From: Sphingomonas_R sp036387535
Lineage (GTDB): Bacteria; Pseudomonadota; Alphaproteobacteria; Sphingomonadales; Sphingomonadaceae
Assembly: GCF_036387535.1 (NCBI RefSeq)
Contig: NZ_DASVTO010000002.1
Span: 1 to 64,000 of the forward strand
Length of the DNA: 64,000 bases
Direction of reading: 5' to 3'
Part shown: in pieces, positions 52,104 to 60,581 of the stretch
Layout of the letters: each line of letters begins with the position of its first letter
Position numbering within the stretch: position 1 is the stretch's first letter
Translations under genes and position numbers: made by a program
Notes under the pieces: generated by a model
What the model saw: only the letters and a program-made list of their open reading frames with translations
Databases searched by the model: none
What the model was told of the DNA's origin: nothing

Positions 52104-53498
52104 TCAAGACGCCGCTGCCGAAATCGACCCCGCGGTGGCCCTGAGCAGATCAACGAGCGCGCGACGCGCGGACGTCTGTGCCAGGATCGCATTCTCGCGG
52201 GCCTGAAGGGCTCCACGCTCGGTATCCAGGAGAACCGTCAGATCGAGCGCACCAGCGTCATAGGTCCGACGCGCGGTCGTCTCCGCCCGCGTGAAGGACA
52301 TCGCCGCCGCCGCTTGATACTCCGCCTCCTGCCGGCGCCGCACGAGGGCGACCGCAGCGGTTTCCACCTCCGCCTGCGCCTGGAGAGCTGTCAGACGGTA
52401 TCTTGCCAGGGCCTCCCGGTGCGTGGCGCGGGCGCCGGCAATCGCGGCGTCGATCCGGCCGAAATCAAACAGGTTCAATCCGATCCCGCCAATGCCCTGC
52501 GCGGCCGTGGCGGCGGATGTGAAAAGCGATGCCGGCGCGGTGGCGATCGTCGCGATGAGGCCGGTGAGCGTGAGCCTGGGCCAGCGGGCGGACCTGGCGA
52601 CCGAGATATCCGCATCGGCGGCGCGGGCGCGAAGCTCAGCCGCTCTCACGTCGGGGCGGCGCGCGATCGAAACCTGGAGCATGTCGGGGACGAGCGATGC
52701 AGGATTGGCGATCACCGATGGCGGATCGGCGGTCCCCGCCTCCGCCGCCAAGGCCCGGTCTGCGACGAGTACGCCCAGCCGGGCCTCCTCGCCGGCTGCC
52801 AGGGCCTGAAGCACCGGCACGGCCGCGCCAGCGCTCTCGGCCTCTCCGTCCAGCCGGTCGAGATCAAGACGGGCGACCGTGCCGGCGGCGACGCGCAGGC
52901 GAAGCGCCGTCCGTTGCCGCGCAAGGCTGGCGCTGCGTGCTTGCGCGATCCCGATCCGCGCCTGAAGTTCGCGAAGATTGAAGTAGGCCAGTGCGGCGTC
53001 CGCGGCGACCGCAACGCGCGCCGCCTCCAGTTCCGCGCGCATCGCCTCTTCCCGGTCACGCGCCGCCCGGATCCTTGGCCCGGCGCCGAACAGGTCGACC
53101 TCCCACTGCGCCGTGATGCGGGCGTCGTAGCGCTGTACGTCGCGTTCGAACCCCGGAAAACGCGAAAAGGGCCGGATGGCGGGGTCTTCCAGCGACTGCC
53201 GGACCGCCCCTGCGCCGGCCGATGCGCCGAACGAAGGCAGCAACGCGGCCCGCGTGGAACGGGCGACCGAACGCGCCTGATCGCGCCTTGCGGCCGCGAT
53301 TTCGACGGTCAGCCCGTCCGTACGCGCGCGCTCGACGATGCTGGCGAGAATCGGATCACCCAGAACATGCCACCAGGCCGGACCCGCCGGATCTTCGGCC
53401 TGTTCGATGCCCGTCTTCGCCGCCGGGGGCTGCGCACACGCGGGCGAACCGGGAACGGCAAGGCCGACGACAAGCGAAACAAGCAAAAGGCTGCGCAT
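52104..53498 (-). CDS. TolC/NodT-family outer-membrane efflux channel
   Basis: A 464-residue protein with a signal sequence (LLLVSLVVGLAVPGSPACAQ) and the two repeated helical domains of outer-membrane factors: WWHVLGDPILASIVERARTD at the front, WEVDLFGAGPRIRAARD, and GIGLNLFDFGRIDAAIAGAR in the second repeat. It forms the exit duct for the RND pump encoded to the right. It is divergent from the TetR gene. Its ribosome site (AGGACA) lies inside a 24-base candidate operator. Confidence 0.9.
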   Translation of the reverse strand: MRSLLLVSLVVGLAVPGSPACAQPPAAKTGIEQAEDPAGPAWWHVLGDPILASIVERARTDGLTVEIAAARRDQARSVARSTRAALLPSFGASAGAGAVRQSLEDPAIRPFSRFPGFERDVQRYDARITAQWEVDLFGAGPRIRAARDREEAMRAELEAARVAVAADAALAYFNLRELQARIGIAQARSASLARQRTALRLRVAAGTVARLDLDRLDGEAESAGAAVPVLQALAAGEEARLGVLVADRALAAEAGTADPPSVIANPASLVPDMLQVSIARRPDVRAAELRARAADADISVARSARWPRLTLTGLIATIATAPASLFTSAATAAQGIGGIGLNLFDFGRIDAAIAGARATHREALARYRLTALQAQAEVETAAVALVRRRQEAEYQAAAAMSFTRAETTARRTYDAGALDLTVLLDTERGALQARENAILAQTSARRALVDLLRATAGSISAAAS

Positions 53499-53500
53499 GT

Positions 53501-53524
53501 GTGACGAATGTCCTAAAATGTCAC
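53501..53524. promoter_or_regulatory. Candidate TetR operator, channel/regulator divergent promoter
   Basis: GTGAC-N14-GTCAC, 24 bases long, starts two bases upstream of the channel-gene start codon. It matches the site at 54225-54248 in 16 of 24 positions, including both arms. It covers the channel gene's ribosome site and lies within the 74-base region that must hold both promoters. Confidence 0.55.
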
Positions 53525-53572
53525 TTCGTGTCAAGCCTTGCACTAAGCCAGCCCTTACCGCACATAGGGAGG

Positions 53573-54214
53573 ATGGCGAAAATCGTGCGCACAGACGAGG
53601 TTGGCGGCGTCCGAGGTGTCCGCGGTGCGCCGGAGCACGAGGTGCGGGACCGTATTCTTGCCGCGGCGGAAGCGCGATTCCGTCATTATGGGTTTGGCAA
53701 GACGACGGTCGGCGACGTCGCGTCCGATCTTGGTATCTCGACTGCCTATATCTACAAATTCTACTCGTCCAAGCTCGCGATCTGCGAGGCGATCGTGGCC
53801 GAACTGGTCGCCCGCGTCGGCGGCGCGCTGGACGAGGTGTGCGACGCCGATATCCCCGCGTCCGAGCGCCTGCGCCGCCTGTTTCGCGTCCTGTTGGAAC
53901 GGTCGATGGCGTTGTACTTCGAGGATCGCAAACTTCACGACATGATCCGCACCAGCCTGGATCAACAATGGCCGGCGATCGATCGGCACAAGGAAGGCAT
54001 GCGCCAGGCCGCGCAACGGATCATCGAAGCGGGCCGTGCATCGGGCGAGTTCGAAACCCGTACACCGCTTGGCGATGTCGTCGACGCGATCTGGATTGCG
54101 CTCGTCCCGTTCGCGCACCCGACCGTGCTGGAGCATCTTCATGCCGCGCATGATCTGGACAGGCACGCGCGGCATATCGCCGATCTGGCGCTGCGCGGTC
54201 TGGCGCGAAACTGA
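53573..54214 (+). CDS. TetR-family transcriptional regulator
   Basis: A 213-residue regulator. The N-terminal helix-turn-helix (about residues 22-65) reads ILAAAEARFRHYGFGKTTVG, then DVASDLGISTAYIYKFYSSK, the classic TetR pattern. The helical ligand domain fills the rest. Its position between an outer-membrane channel gene and an RND operon suggests it represses both and is released by a pump substrate. AGGGAGG lies directly before the ATG at 53573; a GTG four codons later has better spacing. Confidence 0.9.
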   Translation: MAKIVRTDEVGGVRGVRGAPEHEVRDRILAAAEARFRHYGFGKTTVGDVASDLGISTAYIYKFYSSKLAICEAIVAELVARVGGALDEVCDADIPASERLRRLFRVLLERSMALYFEDRKLHDMIRTSLDQQWPAIDRHKEGMRQAAQRIIEAGRASGEFETRTPLGDVVDAIWIALVPFAHPTVLEHLHAAHDLDRHARHIADLALRGLARN

Positions 54215-54224
54215 GCCAAGCCTG

Positions 54225-54248
54225 GTGACGGATTGACGTAATCGTCAC
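54225..54248. promoter_or_regulatory. Candidate TetR operator upstream of the RND operon
   Basis: GTGAC-N14-GTCAC of the same length and arms as the site at 53501-53524. It also contains an inner pair, TGACG-TAAT-CGTCA. It lies 10 bases after the TetR stop and 44 bases before the adaptor start. Confidence 0.55.
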
Positions 54249-54292
54249 ACATCACTAACCAGTGTCGGGGATTTGGGACACCGGGGAACCAC

Positions 54293-55393
54293 ATGCGCCG
54301 CGTCGTTACTCTGCTGATGGCCGGCGGGTTGAGTCTGCTGCTTGCAAGTTGCGGCGAGAAGGACGCCTCGCGCCCCGACCTGCTGGTTGCGACGATCGTC
54401 GTCCAGGAGGGCACGGAAAATGGCAGATCGCTGACCGGCGAGGTTCGTGCCCGGTATGACGCGATGCTGTCGTTCCGCGTCGGCGGCCAGATCGTCGCGC
54501 GGCCGGTTCGGCTCGGCCAGACGGTGCGCCGCGGACAGGTGCTCGCCCGGATCGATGCTTCCGACCTCAGCCTCGCTGCCGAGCAGGCGACGGCTCAGGC
54601 CGCCGCTGCCGCGCGGCAGGTTGTTGCCGCAAAAGCGGCCGCGACCCGCGCTGCGGCGGATGAGGCCAGGTTGCGGCCTCTGGTCGGGGCTGGCGGCATC
54701 GCACCCCAGCAATATGATGCCGTACGTGCGGCGTCCGACACGGCCGCCGCCGAACTCGCCGCCGCCCGGTTGCGGCTTGCCGCTGCTGGCGCCGGCGCGC
54801 GTGTCGCCGGCAATCAGCGCCGCTATGCCAGCCTGATCGCCGATGCCGACGGGGTCGTCATGGAGCTGGTCGCCGCACCGGGGCAGGTCGTTTCGCCCGG
54901 TCAGCCGATCGTGCGGCTGGCCCGCAGCGGCGAGCGCGACGCGGTCATCGCGGTGCCGGAGGCGTTGAGAGCGTCGCTGCCGCAGACTGCTACGGCGCAG
55001 GTCTACGACGGTGGTGCCTTCCCCGCCACGCTGCGGGAATTGTCCGCAGCGGCCGATCCCCGGACCCGGACATTCGAGGCCCGTTATGCGCTGGGTCATG
55101 ACGGCGCGACTGCGCCGATCGGTTCGACCGTGACGCTACGGTTCGCGGGCCGGGAACGGGCAAGCCGACCGGTCGCGCTGCCGATCGGCGCCCTTGTCGA
55201 CCGGGGCGCGGGGACCGGCGTCTGGCTGATCCAGCCGAACAGGACCGTGGCGTTTCACCGCATCGGCATCGCGTCCATGGACGCCGAAAAAGCGCTGGTG
55301 ACCGGTTTGCCGGCAGGTCACCGGGTCGTGGCGCTCGGGGCGCATCTCCTCTCCGCTGGCCAGCGCGTGCGCCTGGGCGGGTTGCCGAAGTGA
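54293..55393 (+). CDS. RND efflux periplasmic adaptor lipoprotein
   Basis: A 366-residue membrane fusion protein with a lipoprotein signal (LSLLLASC, Cys20). The lipoyl halves (RPVRLGQTVRRGQVLARIDA and DADGVVMELVAAPGQVVSPG), an Ala-rich helical hairpin (about 95-165) and a C-terminal membrane-proximal domain follow. It joins the RND pump to the channel encoded at 52.1-53.5 kb. Its stop overlaps the GTG start of the pump (GTGA). Confidence 0.92.
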   Translation: MRRVVTLLMAGGLSLLLASCGEKDASRPDLLVATIVVQEGTENGRSLTGEVRARYDAMLSFRVGGQIVARPVRLGQTVRRGQVLARIDASDLSLAAEQATAQAAAAARQVVAAKAAATRAAADEARLRPLVGAGGIAPQQYDAVRAASDTAAAELAAARLRLAAAGAGARVAGNQRRYASLIADADGVVMELVAAPGQVVSPGQPIVRLARSGERDAVIAVPEALRASLPQTATAQVYDGGAFPATLRELSAAADPRTRTFEARYALGHDGATAPIGSTVTLRFAGRERASRPVALPIGALVDRGAGTGVWLIQPNRTVAFHRIGIASMDAEKALVTGLPAGHRVVALGAHLLSAGQRVRLGGLPK

Positions 55394-58300
55394 GAGGTCC
55401 TAACCTGTCCGCTGCCGCCGTACGGCAACCGTCGATCACGCTCTTCCTGCTGATCGCGGTCGCCGTCGCCGGGTTGATCGCATTCTTCAAGCTCGGCCGT
55501 GCCGAAGACCCGACCTATGCGGTCAAGACCATGGTGATCGCGGCGGCATGGCCCGGCGCCACCGCACAGGAGATGCAGGATCAGGTCGCCGACCGGTTGG
55601 AGAAGCGGCTGCAGGAGATCCGCTATTTCGATCGCGTGGAGACCATTTCACGGCCTGGCACGACGGTGATGCAGGTGACGCTGGGCGACGGCACGCCGCC
55701 CGCCGCGATCGCGGATCAATGGTATCAGGTCCGCAAGAAGCTGGGCGACGATACGCCTAACCTGCCGAACGGCGTGCAGGGTCCCTTCTTCAACGACGAG
55801 TTTTCCGAGGTCTATTTCGGGCTCTACGCCCTGCAGGCACGGGGTCTTCCCGAACGACGCCTGGTCCAGATTGCAGAGACGATGCGGGCGCGCCTGCTAT
55901 CGGTGCCAGGTATCGCCAAGGTGAACATCATCGGCGAGCGCGCGCAGCGGATCTTCGTCGGGTTCGATCAGGCGCGCCTGCAGGCATCGGGGATCAGCGT
56001 GGACGATGTCACCGCCGCAGTCGCGCGTGCAAATGCCGTCGCGTCGGCCGGAGTCATCGAGACATCGGGCCCGTCGCTTCGCGTCCGTCTGGACGGGGCG
56101 TTCACCGATGTCGATGCGATCCGCCGGCTGCCGGTCGCCGCCGGCGGGCGCGTGCTGACCGTCGGCGATGTCGCGACGGTGACGCGTGGGTACGAGGACC
56201 CGGCGTCCTTCTACCTGCGCCATCAGGGAGAACCTGCCCTCATGCTGGGCGTCGTCATGAAGCCACGCTGGAACGGTCTTGACCTCGGCAAGGCGCTTGA
56301 GCGCGAGGTACAGGCGATCCGCGGCGGACTGCCGGTCGGGCTGGAATTGTCGCATGTTTCCGACCAGGGTGCCGTCATCGAACACGCCTATGGCGAGTTC
56401 ATGATCAAATTTGCGGTCGCCCTGGCGGTGGTCATGGCCGTGAGCTTCATTGCGCTGGGGTTCCGGGTCGGCATCGTCGTCGCAGCGTCGGTGCCCCTGA
56501 CGCTCGCAGCCGTGTTCGTGATCATGCTGGCGACCGGGCGCGACTTCGACAGGATTACCCTGGGTGCGTTGATCCTGTCGCTTGGGCTGCTGGTGGACGA
56601 TGCCATCATCGCGATCGAGATGATGGTCGTGAAGATGGAGGAGGGGCTGGACCGCATGGCGGCGGCGACGTTCGCCTGGGGCGCGACCGCCGGCCCGATG
56701 CTGTCGGGTACGCTGGTCACCATTGTCGGCTTCGTGCCGATCGGCTTCGCGGCGTCCTCGTCCGGCGAATATGCCGGCAACATCTTCTGGGTGGTCGGGT
56801 TCGCCCTGATCATGTCCTGGCTCGTGGCAGTCTACTTCACGCCTTATCTTGGCATGAAGCTGCTGCCCGATATCGAACCGGTCGCCGGCGGCCATGACGC
56901 GATCTACGACACCCCACGATATCGCCGCTTGCGCCACTGGATCGGGCGCGCCGTCGTTCGCCGCAAGACGGTGGTGATCGCGACCGCGGCCGCCTTCTTG
57001 CTGGCCGCCGCCGGCATGGGGCTTGTCCAGCAGCAGTTCTTCCCGACGTCCGACCGGCCGGAACTGCTGATCGATGTGCAGTTACCGCATGGTTCCAGCA
57101 TCACCGCCACCCGGCGCGCGGTTCAGCGCGTGGAAGGGTATCTCCAGCGGCAAAGCGAAGCGGACACCGTCGACAGCTATGTCGGCGGGGGCGCGCCGCG
57201 ATTCTTCCTCGCGCTCAATCCGGAGCAACCCGACCCGTCGTTCGCGAAGGTCGTCGTCCAGACGCCCGACGCCAAGGCGCGTGACGCGCTGGCGGTAAAG
57301 GTTCGGCGCGCCGCCGATGACGGCCGCTTCCCTGAAGCACGGGTACGGACATCAGGCCTGCTCTACGGCCCGCCGATCCGATATCCGGTCGTGTTCCGCG
57401 TCCACGGTCCCGATCTCGCCCGGCTTCGGCCTATCGCAGAGCAGGTCCGCGCTGCGATGGCGGCAAGCCCCGCCGTGCGCGATCCCCATCTCCAATATGG
57501 CGAACGAACCCCCGAGTTGCGGGTTCACTTCGACCAGGCCCGGCTGGCGTCGATCGGATTGTCGCCCGAAACGGCGGCGCGTCAGGTTGGAGCGGCGCTT
57601 TCCGGGCAGCCGGTGGCGCAGGTCCGTGACGGCAACCGTACGGTCGGCGTGCGCGTCAGGGGCGCAGACGCGGACCGGACCGACCCCTCTAGGCTGGAGT
57701 CCATCACGCTCGTCACCGCGATGGGCGACCGCGTGCCGCTGTCCAATGTCGGCGCCATCGCGGTCGAGCCGGGCGAGCCGATGCTGATCCGGTGGAACCG
57801 CGAACCCTTCATTGCGGTGCGCGCCGATACCGCCGACGGGGTCCAGCCACCCGACGCGACAAACGCGATCCTGCCCCGGCTGGACGCGATCCGGGGCACG
57901 CTCCCGGCCGGCTATACGATCCGTACCGGTGGATCGGTGGAGGAGGCGGCCAAGGCGAACGCCGCGATCGGCGCCGTCGCGCCGATCATGCTGGGCCTGA
58001 CCCTGTTCTTCCTGATGCTGCAGGTCGGGTCTTTCAAGCTTCTTGGCCTGACGTTCGCGACCGCACCATTGGGGCTGATCGGCGCGGTGCTGGCGCTGCT
58101 GCTGTTCCGCCAACCCTTCGGGTTTACCGCGATCCTGGGGCTGATCGGCCTGTCGGGCATTCTCATGCGCAACACGCTGATTCTGGTCGACCAGATCAAG
58201 GCGGACAAGGCGGCCGGACGGTCGGATTATGACGCGATCATCGAGGCGACCGTCAGGCGCGCGCGCCCGGTGATCCTGACCGCATTGGCCGCCGTGCTCG

Positions 58301-58491
58301 CGTTCATCCCGCTGACCTTCTCGACCTTCTGGGGTCCGCTCGCCTTCGTGCTGATCGGAGGCGTGGCGGTCGGCACCGTTCTGACGCTCATGTTCGTGCC
58401 TGCGCTCTACGCGCTCTGGCTGAAGGTCGCGGTGCCCGACACGGAACCGGATCAGCGGCATCGGCCATCGCCGCATCCCTTGTCCGCCTGA
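55390..58491 (+). CDS. RND-family efflux transporter, inner-membrane pump
   Basis: A 1033-residue pump. VRQPSITLFLLIAVAVAGLI is helix 1; Asp403-Asp404 in LSLGLLVDDAIIAIEMMVVK are the TM4 proton-relay pair; GLSGILMRNTLILVDQIKAD is the C-terminal signature. The first periplasmic loop (GRAEDPTYAVKTMVIAAAWP) resembles the hydrophobe/amphiphile group often annotated as multidrug or acriflavin pumps. It is not closely similar to the other RND pump in the window. The start is GTG. Confidence 0.94.
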   Translation: MRGPNLSAAAVRQPSITLFLLIAVAVAGLIAFFKLGRAEDPTYAVKTMVIAAAWPGATAQEMQDQVADRLEKRLQEIRYFDRVETISRPGTTVMQVTLGDGTPPAAIADQWYQVRKKLGDDTPNLPNGVQGPFFNDEFSEVYFGLYALQARGLPERRLVQIAETMRARLLSVPGIAKVNIIGERAQRIFVGFDQARLQASGISVDDVTAAVARANAVASAGVIETSGPSLRVRLDGAFTDVDAIRRLPVAAGGRVLTVGDVATVTRGYEDPASFYLRHQGEPALMLGVVMKPRWNGLDLGKALEREVQAIRGGLPVGLELSHVSDQGAVIEHAYGEFMIKFAVALAVVMAVSFIALGFRVGIVVAASVPLTLAAVFVIMLATGRDFDRITLGALILSLGLLVDDAIIAIEMMVVKMEEGLDRMAAATFAWGATAGPMLSGTLVTIVGFVPIGFAASSSGEYAGNIFWVVGFALIMSWLVAVYFTPYLGMKLLPDIEPVAGGHDAIYDTPRYRRLRHWIGRAVVRRKTVVIATAAAFLLAAAGMGLVQQQFFPTSDRPELLIDVQLPHGSSITATRRAVQRVEGYLQRQSEADTVDSYVGGGAPRFFLALNPEQPDPSFAKVVVQTPDAKARDALAVKVRRAADDGRFPEARVRTSGLLYGPPIRYPVVFRVHGPDLARLRPIAEQVRAAMAASPAVRDPHLQYGERTPELRVHFDQARLASIGLSPETAARQVGAALSGQPVAQVRDGNRTVGVRVRGADADRTDPSRLESITLVTAMGDRVPLSNVGAIAVEPGEPMLIRWNREPFIAVRADTADGVQPPDATNAILPRLDAIRGTLPAGYTIRTGGSVEEAAKANAAIGAVAPIMLGLTLFFLMLQVGSFKLLGLTFATAPLGLIGAVLALLLFRQPFGFTAILGLIGLSGILMRNTLILVDQIKADKAAGRSDYDAIIEATVRRARPVILTALAAVLAFIPLTFSTFWGPLAFVLIGGVAVGTVLTLMFVPALYALWLKVAVPDTEPDQRHRPSPHPLSA

Positions 58492-58573
58492 CCTGCGCCA
58501 AATCCCGTGAACGGAGATCCGGTGTGGTTCAGCGCGTCTGAAGCTCCACCGGTATGTTGCCGGTCTCCCCAGG

Positions 58574-59350
58574 CTACAGGCCGACGCCGATGGTGGAGCC
58601 GCCGTCGACGACGATGGCCTGGCCGGTCATGAAGGTTGAGGCAGGGCTGGCGAGGAAGACTGCGGCGCCGGCGATTTCATGCGGTTCACCGATCCGGCGC
58701 AGCGGGGTGTGGCGGGTCACCGCCTTCAGCGTATCGGGATTTTCCCAGAGCGCGCGGGCGAAATCGGTGCGGACGAGGCCGGGGGCGATGCAGTTGACGC
58801 GGACGCCGGCGGGACCGAATTCGGCGGCGAGATTGCGCGCGAGCTGGAAATCGGCGGCCTTGGAGACATTATAGGCGCCGATGGTCCTGGAGGATGTGAG
58901 GCCACCGATCGACGAGACGATGATGATCGAGCCCTCCTTGCGTTCGACCATTGCCGGAGCGACCATCCCGATCAGCCAGTGATTGGCGAGCACGTTGTTT
59001 TCGAAGATCTTGCGGAACTGGTCGTCCTCGATCCCCGCCATCGGACCATAATAGGGGTTGGATGCGGCGTTGCAGACGAGCACGTCGATGCGGCCGAACT
59101 GCCGTTCGGTTTCGGTGACGAGGTTCTGCAGCGCGTCCTTCGACGACAGCGACGCTGCGATGGCGATCGCCGTGCCATCGCCGTGCGCGGCGTTGAGTTC
59201 GGCGGCAACCGCGTCGCAGGCATCCTGCTTGCGGCTGGAGATGACGATCCTGGCGCCATGTTCGGCCATGGCAGTGGCGATCGCCCTGCCGATGCCACGC
59301 GAGGATCCGGTGATGATGGCGACTTTGCCGGTAAGGTCGAAGAGGGTCAT
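58574..59350 (-). CDS. Short-chain dehydrogenase/reductase
   Basis: A 258-residue classical SDR. The cofactor motif is ITGSSRGIGRAIA (about 13-25), the catalytic residues are Ser146/147 (IVSSIGG), Tyr160 and Lys164 (GAYNVSKAADF), and the C-terminus is MTGQAIVVDGGSTIGVGL. It oxidises or reduces a hydroxyl or keto group with NAD(P). AGGAAG lies upstream of the start at 59350. It is downstream of the kinase-like and acyl-CoA dehydrogenase genes on the same strand, suggesting a fatty-acyl substrate; it may be a 3-hydroxyacyl-CoA dehydrogenase. Confidence 0.92.
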   Translation of the reverse strand: MTLFDLTGKVAIITGSSRGIGRAIATAMAEHGARIVISSRKQDACDAVAAELNAAHGDGTAIAIAASLSSKDALQNLVTETERQFGRIDVLVCNAASNPYYGPMAGIEDDQFRKIFENNVLANHWLIGMVAPAMVERKEGSIIIVSSIGGLTSSRTIGAYNVSKAADFQLARNLAAEFGPAGVRVNCIAPGLVRTDFARALWENPDTLKAVTRHTPLRRIGEPHEIAGAAVFLASPASTFMTGQAIVVDGGSTIGVGL

Positions 59351-59412
59351 GAAACTTCCTTCTCTATCCCTCTGCCCGGAGGGTATGGTCTTGGGACGGA
59401 GCCGGCCTTGCC

Positions 59413-59434
59413 CCCGCTCCCGCAAGGGAGCGGG
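59413..59434. repeat. GNRA-loop hairpin in the SDR/kinase gap
   Basis: CCCGCTCCC-GCAA-GGGAGCGGG is a perfect 9-bp stem with a GCAA tetraloop, 10 bases after the kinase-like gene's stop. It may weaken read-through into the SDR gene. Confidence 0.55.
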
Positions 59435-59444
59435 ACGGCAGAGG

Positions 59445-60464
59445 TCAGGCACCGGCCTTTTGGGCGAATGCCCAGGCTGCATCGGCGAGGGGGACGACGC
59501 GTGCCGCCGTTTCGGCGGCCTTGGCACTGGAGGCGGTACCGTCGGCCACGCGTTTCTTGATGCCTTGCACAATGCCGGTCAGGCGAAAGAGATTATAGGC
59601 GAAGTACCAGTTGAGATCGGGCACGCCGTCGCGGCCGGTGGCGGCGCAGTAGCGCGCGACCGCTTCGTCCAGCGTCGGGATGCCCAGTGCCGGCAGGTCG
59701 AGACCGAGCAGGCCGGAGCGGCCCTCGGGTTCCGTCACCCAGTTCATCAGCAGATAGGAGAAATCGGCGAGCGGATCGCCAAGCGTCGAGAGTTCCCAGT
59801 CGAGCAACGCGACGACCTGCGGCCCATCGTTGGCGAAGATCAGATTGTCGATGCGGTAGTCGCCGTGGACGATCGCGGTCCGGTCCTGCGGCGGCAGGGT
59901 GCGCGGCAACCAGTCGATCAGCCGTTCGACGCTGTCGATCCGTTCGGTTTCGGACGCGCGATATTGCTTGGTCCAGCGCCCGACCTGGCGTTCGAAATAA
60001 TTGCCCGGGCGGCCATAGTCGCCGAGCCCGACCGCATCGGGATCGACCGCGTGGAGCGCGGCGAGCGTATCGATCAGCGCGTGATAGGTGGCGCGTCGCG
60101 CCGCGGGATCGAGGCCGGGCAGCGCGCCGTCCCACAAGGTGCGACCGTCGACCAGTTCCATGACGTAGAACATCGACCCGATCACACCATCGTCGGTGCA
60201 GAGGCCATAGGGCTTCGCGACAGGGACCGCAGTCGGGTGCAGCGCGGCGATCAGGCGATGTTCGCGGTCGACGGCATGCGCGGAGGGCAGGAGCGGGCCG
60301 AACGGCTTGCGCCGCAGGACATAGCCGCCCGATGCCGCATCGATCCGGTAGGTGGGGTTGGACTGGCCCCCAGGGAATTTGGTGAGGGTGAAAGGCCCCC
60401 GGAAACCGGGGACGTGCGCCTCCAGCCATGGGGTGAGGCGGGTGGAATCGATGTCTTGGGTCAT
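59445..60464 (-). CDS. APH-type phosphotransferase family protein (ACAD10/11 kinase-domain-like)
   Basis: A 339-residue kinase-fold protein. The nucleotide-site entry is KFPGGQSNPTYRID, the catalytic loop is VHGDYRIDNLIF (Asp202, Asn207) and the metal-binding Asp222 is in LLDWELSTLGDPLADFSYLL. This subgroup is found beside acyl-CoA dehydrogenases and is fused to one in human ACAD10/11; LvaA of Pseudomonas putida phosphorylates 4-hydroxyacyl-CoA. The gene follows the acyl-CoA dehydrogenase gene here, so the same chemistry is likely but unproven. Confidence 0.9.
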   Translation of the reverse strand: MTQDIDSTRLTPWLEAHVPGFRGPFTLTKFPGGQSNPTYRIDAASGGYVLRRKPFGPLLPSAHAVDREHRLIAALHPTAVPVAKPYGLCTDDGVIGSMFYVMELVDGRTLWDGALPGLDPAARRATYHALIDTLAALHAVDPDAVGLGDYGRPGNYFERQVGRWTKQYRASETERIDSVERLIDWLPRTLPPQDRTAIVHGDYRIDNLIFANDGPQVVALLDWELSTLGDPLADFSYLLMNWVTEPEGRSGLLGLDLPALGIPTLDEAVARYCAATGRDGVPDLNWYFAYNLFRLTGIVQGIKKRVADGTASSAKAAETAARVVPLADAAWAFAQKAGA

Positions 60465-60540
60465 GGGTGTGTTCCCATGGTGGAGAGAACGGGCCTGGTG
60501 CTGGCCTCACCCTCCCATTCGCAAGGGCGCATGGGCCCCT

Positions 60541-60561
60541 CCCTCTCCCGGCGGGAGAGGG
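60541..60561. repeat. Hairpin in the dehydrogenase/kinase gap
   Basis: CCCTCTCCC-GGC-GGGAGAGGG is a perfect 9-bp stem. It lies in the 117-base gap between the two genes, flanked by other GGGAAGG- and CCCTCCC-rich sequence. Confidence 0.5.
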
Positions 60562-60581
60562 GAAGGAAGGGGGAAGCGGTC

